Source: Lachnospiraceae bacterium (GTDB taxonomy: Bacteria; Bacillota; Clostridia; Lachnospirales; Lachnospiraceae). Taken from it: a stretch of 64,000 nucleotides of DNA. Positions within the stretch are counted from its first letter, which is position 1, and each line of letters opens with the position of its first letter. This document shows positions 62,666 to 64,000 of the stretch, in pieces. Under the pieces are notes generated by a model. The model did no database searches, was not told the origin of the DNA, and saw nothing but the letters and a program-made list of their open reading frames with translations. Position numbers and translations under genes: made by a program. The stretch lies in assembly GCA_016294075.1 (NCBI GenBank), contig JAEDCQ010000001.1:248001-312000 (forward strand), given 5' to 3'.

Positions 62666-63304
62666 ATGGGAAAAGAAGATGAAAAATATCGTTTGGCTTT
62701 AATCGGGAAAAAAATACCAATCATAACATTGGATCATAAATGGCATCAGATGTTTACCCGCGTGGAAAAAAGCAGGACGATTGCGGAAAAAGAAAATGAA
62801 TTGAATGAATTACTGCGTAATCAGGGAAAATGTAATAATGAAACAAAGAAAATTAAAAAGCTGAAGAAGAAGCTTATGGATGAAATCGTTACTCTGATGG
62901 AAAAGCAGGATGATGCTTCCGAAAAAAAGATTGAGGATAACAGGCGTCTGATAAATGAATGTAATGAAAAACTGAGTGAATTTCAGGATGAATTATTGGA
63001 TTTAGAGACAAAAATCAGCGAGAAAAACACGGACCTGATGCTTGAGACGATGAAGACATGTTATAACACGATGCATTTTAATGATAGTCAGATTCAGGAA
63101 ATCTCTAAATGGATAGCGCAAATTCGTGTTGAATTAAAAAAGAATGTAGTCCGAAAACAGGAAATGGAGATAGCTAATCAGGAAATATATTCTTATATGC
63201 ATAGTATTTTTGGCTCTGGTATTATTGATATATTTGATATGAAATATAATCCTGAAGAAAAAAATTCGATTCATATAAAAGAAGAGAAACCAGAAGGAAA
63301 ATAA
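62666..63304 (+). CDS. hypothetical coiled-coil protein, 212 aa
   Basis: Starts MGKEDEKYRLALIGKKIPIITLDHKWHQMFTRVEKS, then a long lysine/glutamate-rich coiled coil over about 35-125 and a helical C-terminal half (LETMKTCYNTMHFNDSQIQEISKWIAQIRVELKK). No membrane or secretion signal. The MHFNDSQIQEI part is the best candidate for a specific function but I recognise no family. It lies 42 bases after rex and six bases before the NAD(P)HX repair gene, so it belongs to the same unit. Confidence 0.65.
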   Translation: MGKEDEKYRLALIGKKIPIITLDHKWHQMFTRVEKSRTIAEKENELNELLRNQGKCNNETKKIKKLKKKLMDEIVTLMEKQDDASEKKIEDNRRLINECNEKLSEFQDELLDLETKISEKNTDLMLETMKTCYNTMHFNDSQIQEISKWIAQIRVELKKNVVRKQEMEIANQEIYSYMHSIFGSGIIDIFDMKYNPEEKNSIHIKEEKPEGK

Positions 63305-63310
63305 TTGTCA

Positions 63311-64000
63311 ATGGAAAAGGAATATCTTGTTTCTGCAAAAGAAATGAAGCAATATGATACAAATACTATTGAGAAAATTAAAATTCCGTCGTGTGTGTTG
63401 ATGGAACGCGCAGCATATGCAGTTGCCATGGAAGCAATAGAGTATCTCAAAAATAAAGAAAACAGCAGAGTCTTAGTTCTTTCCGGAAATGGTAATAACG
63501 GTGCTGACGGAGTATGCGCTGCAAGAATAATAAAAGAATTCGGCGTAAATGCGTCGATTAATCTGTTGCCGGGAGAACATCAACCTTCCCTGGAATTGCA
63601 AAGACAGCTGGATATAATAGAATATTATGATGTACCGGTTTTTAATGATTCAGAGCTTAAACCTGACAATTATGATTTGATTATTGATGCGTTGTTTGGT
63701 ATCGGTCTTAATCGGAATATTGATGGTATTGCAAAAGAATGGATAGAGTCGGTAAATAACTCAAATACTTCGGTTATCAGCATTGATATTCCGTCAGGAA
63801 TTAATGCAACTGACGGCAGATTGATGGGATGTGCCATAAATGCCAATATTACAATAACGTTTGGATTTTATAAATGTGGGCTGCTTCTTTATCCGGGGAG
63901 AATGCATTGTGGCAAAATTAAAAAAGCTAAAATTGCAATCAATGAAACCGGGTTTTTTGGAATGAAGCCATTAATGTTTACATGGATGACGAATAATTCG
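63311..64000 (+). CDS. nnrD: bifunctional NAD(P)H-hydrate repair enzyme, N-terminal part
   Basis: The first 230 codons; the gene runs off the window. The N-terminal YjeF/NnrE epimerase domain is clear: YLVSAKEMKQYDTNTIEK, then the GNGNNGADGVCAARI loop, DALFGIGLNRNIDG and SIDIPSGINATDG. It epimerises the R form of hydrated NAD(P)H to the S form; in most bacteria the same protein continues into an ADP/ATP-dependent dehydratase domain that restores NAD(P)H, which would lie outside the window. The bifunctional label is therefore expected, not shown. Downstream of Rex, both genes deal with NADH. Confidence 0.87.
   Translation, partial: MEKEYLVSAKEMKQYDTNTIEKIKIPSCVLMERAAYAVAMEAIEYLKNKENSRVLVLSGNGNNGADGVCAARIIKEFGVNASINLLPGEHQPSLELQRQLDIIEYYDVPVFNDSELKPDNYDLIIDALFGIGLNRNIDGIAKEWIESVNNSNTSVISIDIPSGINATDGRLMGCAINANITITFGFYKCGLLLYPGRMHCGKIKKAKIAINETGFFGMKPLMFTWMTNNS

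Overview
The window looks like a chromosomal segment of a low-GC Gram-positive anaerobe of class Clostridia, most likely Lachnospiraceae. This is inferred from gene content, not from any 16S or phylogenetic test: a GGGtGRT-type protein with its NifU-like partner, a tiny cysteine-rich protein of the HCB type, sporulation genes ytfI and ytfJ(gerW), a T-box in front of pheST, Rex, a candidate Re-citrate synthase, and large BspA-like leucine-rich-repeat surface proteins. I see no rRNA, tRNA, insertion sequence, prophage or CRISPR array. Gene density is high and most genes point right.

Layout. 0-3.5 kb: end of a type-IA topoisomerase (topB), a left-handed beta-helix transferase, the highly conserved but functionally unknown scaffold/GGGtGRT pair, and a lipoprotein on the minus strand. 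3.6-13.4 kb: methionine and branched-chain amino acid block (B12-dependent methionine synthase without its activation domain, a small membrane protein, ilvB, two different ilvN genes separated by a promoter, ilvC, a LysR regulator divergent from leuC-leuD). 13.5-24 kb: ruvAB behind an SOS box, zapA, a U32 protein, an FtsW/RodA-PBP pair, a Nudix enzyme, ytfI-ytfJ, a 45-residue membrane peptide, a coiled-coil J-domain protein and rpmB. 24-34.8 kb: bacteriohemerythrin lacking one iron ligand, a fumarylacetoacetase-family enzyme, T-box-pheST, an M18 aminopeptidase, queA, a PilZ protein and a three-domain mannose enzyme fusion. 35-38.6 kb: minus-strand aromatic operon aroF-tyrA-aroA with a structured leader. 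38.8-46 kb: an EF-G-like GTPase with altered G motifs, a MATE transporter, mraY and leuS. 46-56.2 kb: the accessory part, with two unknown overlapping genes, the cysteine-rich peptide, and a class B sortase followed by two very large LRR surface proteins with (S/T)PxTG sorting signals. 56.3-59.8 kb: candidate Re-citrate synthase, GntR regulator and NADP-isocitrate dehydrogenase, apparently the oxidative route to 2-oxoglutarate/glutamate. 59.8-64 kb: an ABC-F protein, rex with a Rex-type operator in its own promoter, a coiled-coil protein and the start of a NAD(P)HX repair enzyme.

How the parts work together. The metabolic blocks make Met, Ile/Val/Leu, Phe/Tyr/Trp precursors and Glu. Control is visible in the DNA: a Phe-type T-box, a GntR-type palindrome, a Rex operator, a LexA box and a LysR-type dyad. 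The sortase locus is a self-contained surface-display module. The best candidates for undescribed biology are the scaffold/GGGtGRT pair, the sortase-LRR module, the cysteine-rich peptide, the EF-G-like GTPase and the paired regulatory subunits of acetolactate synthase. Start codons were re-chosen in many places from ribosome binding sites and promoters. All functions are from reading sequence motifs; no database search was run.
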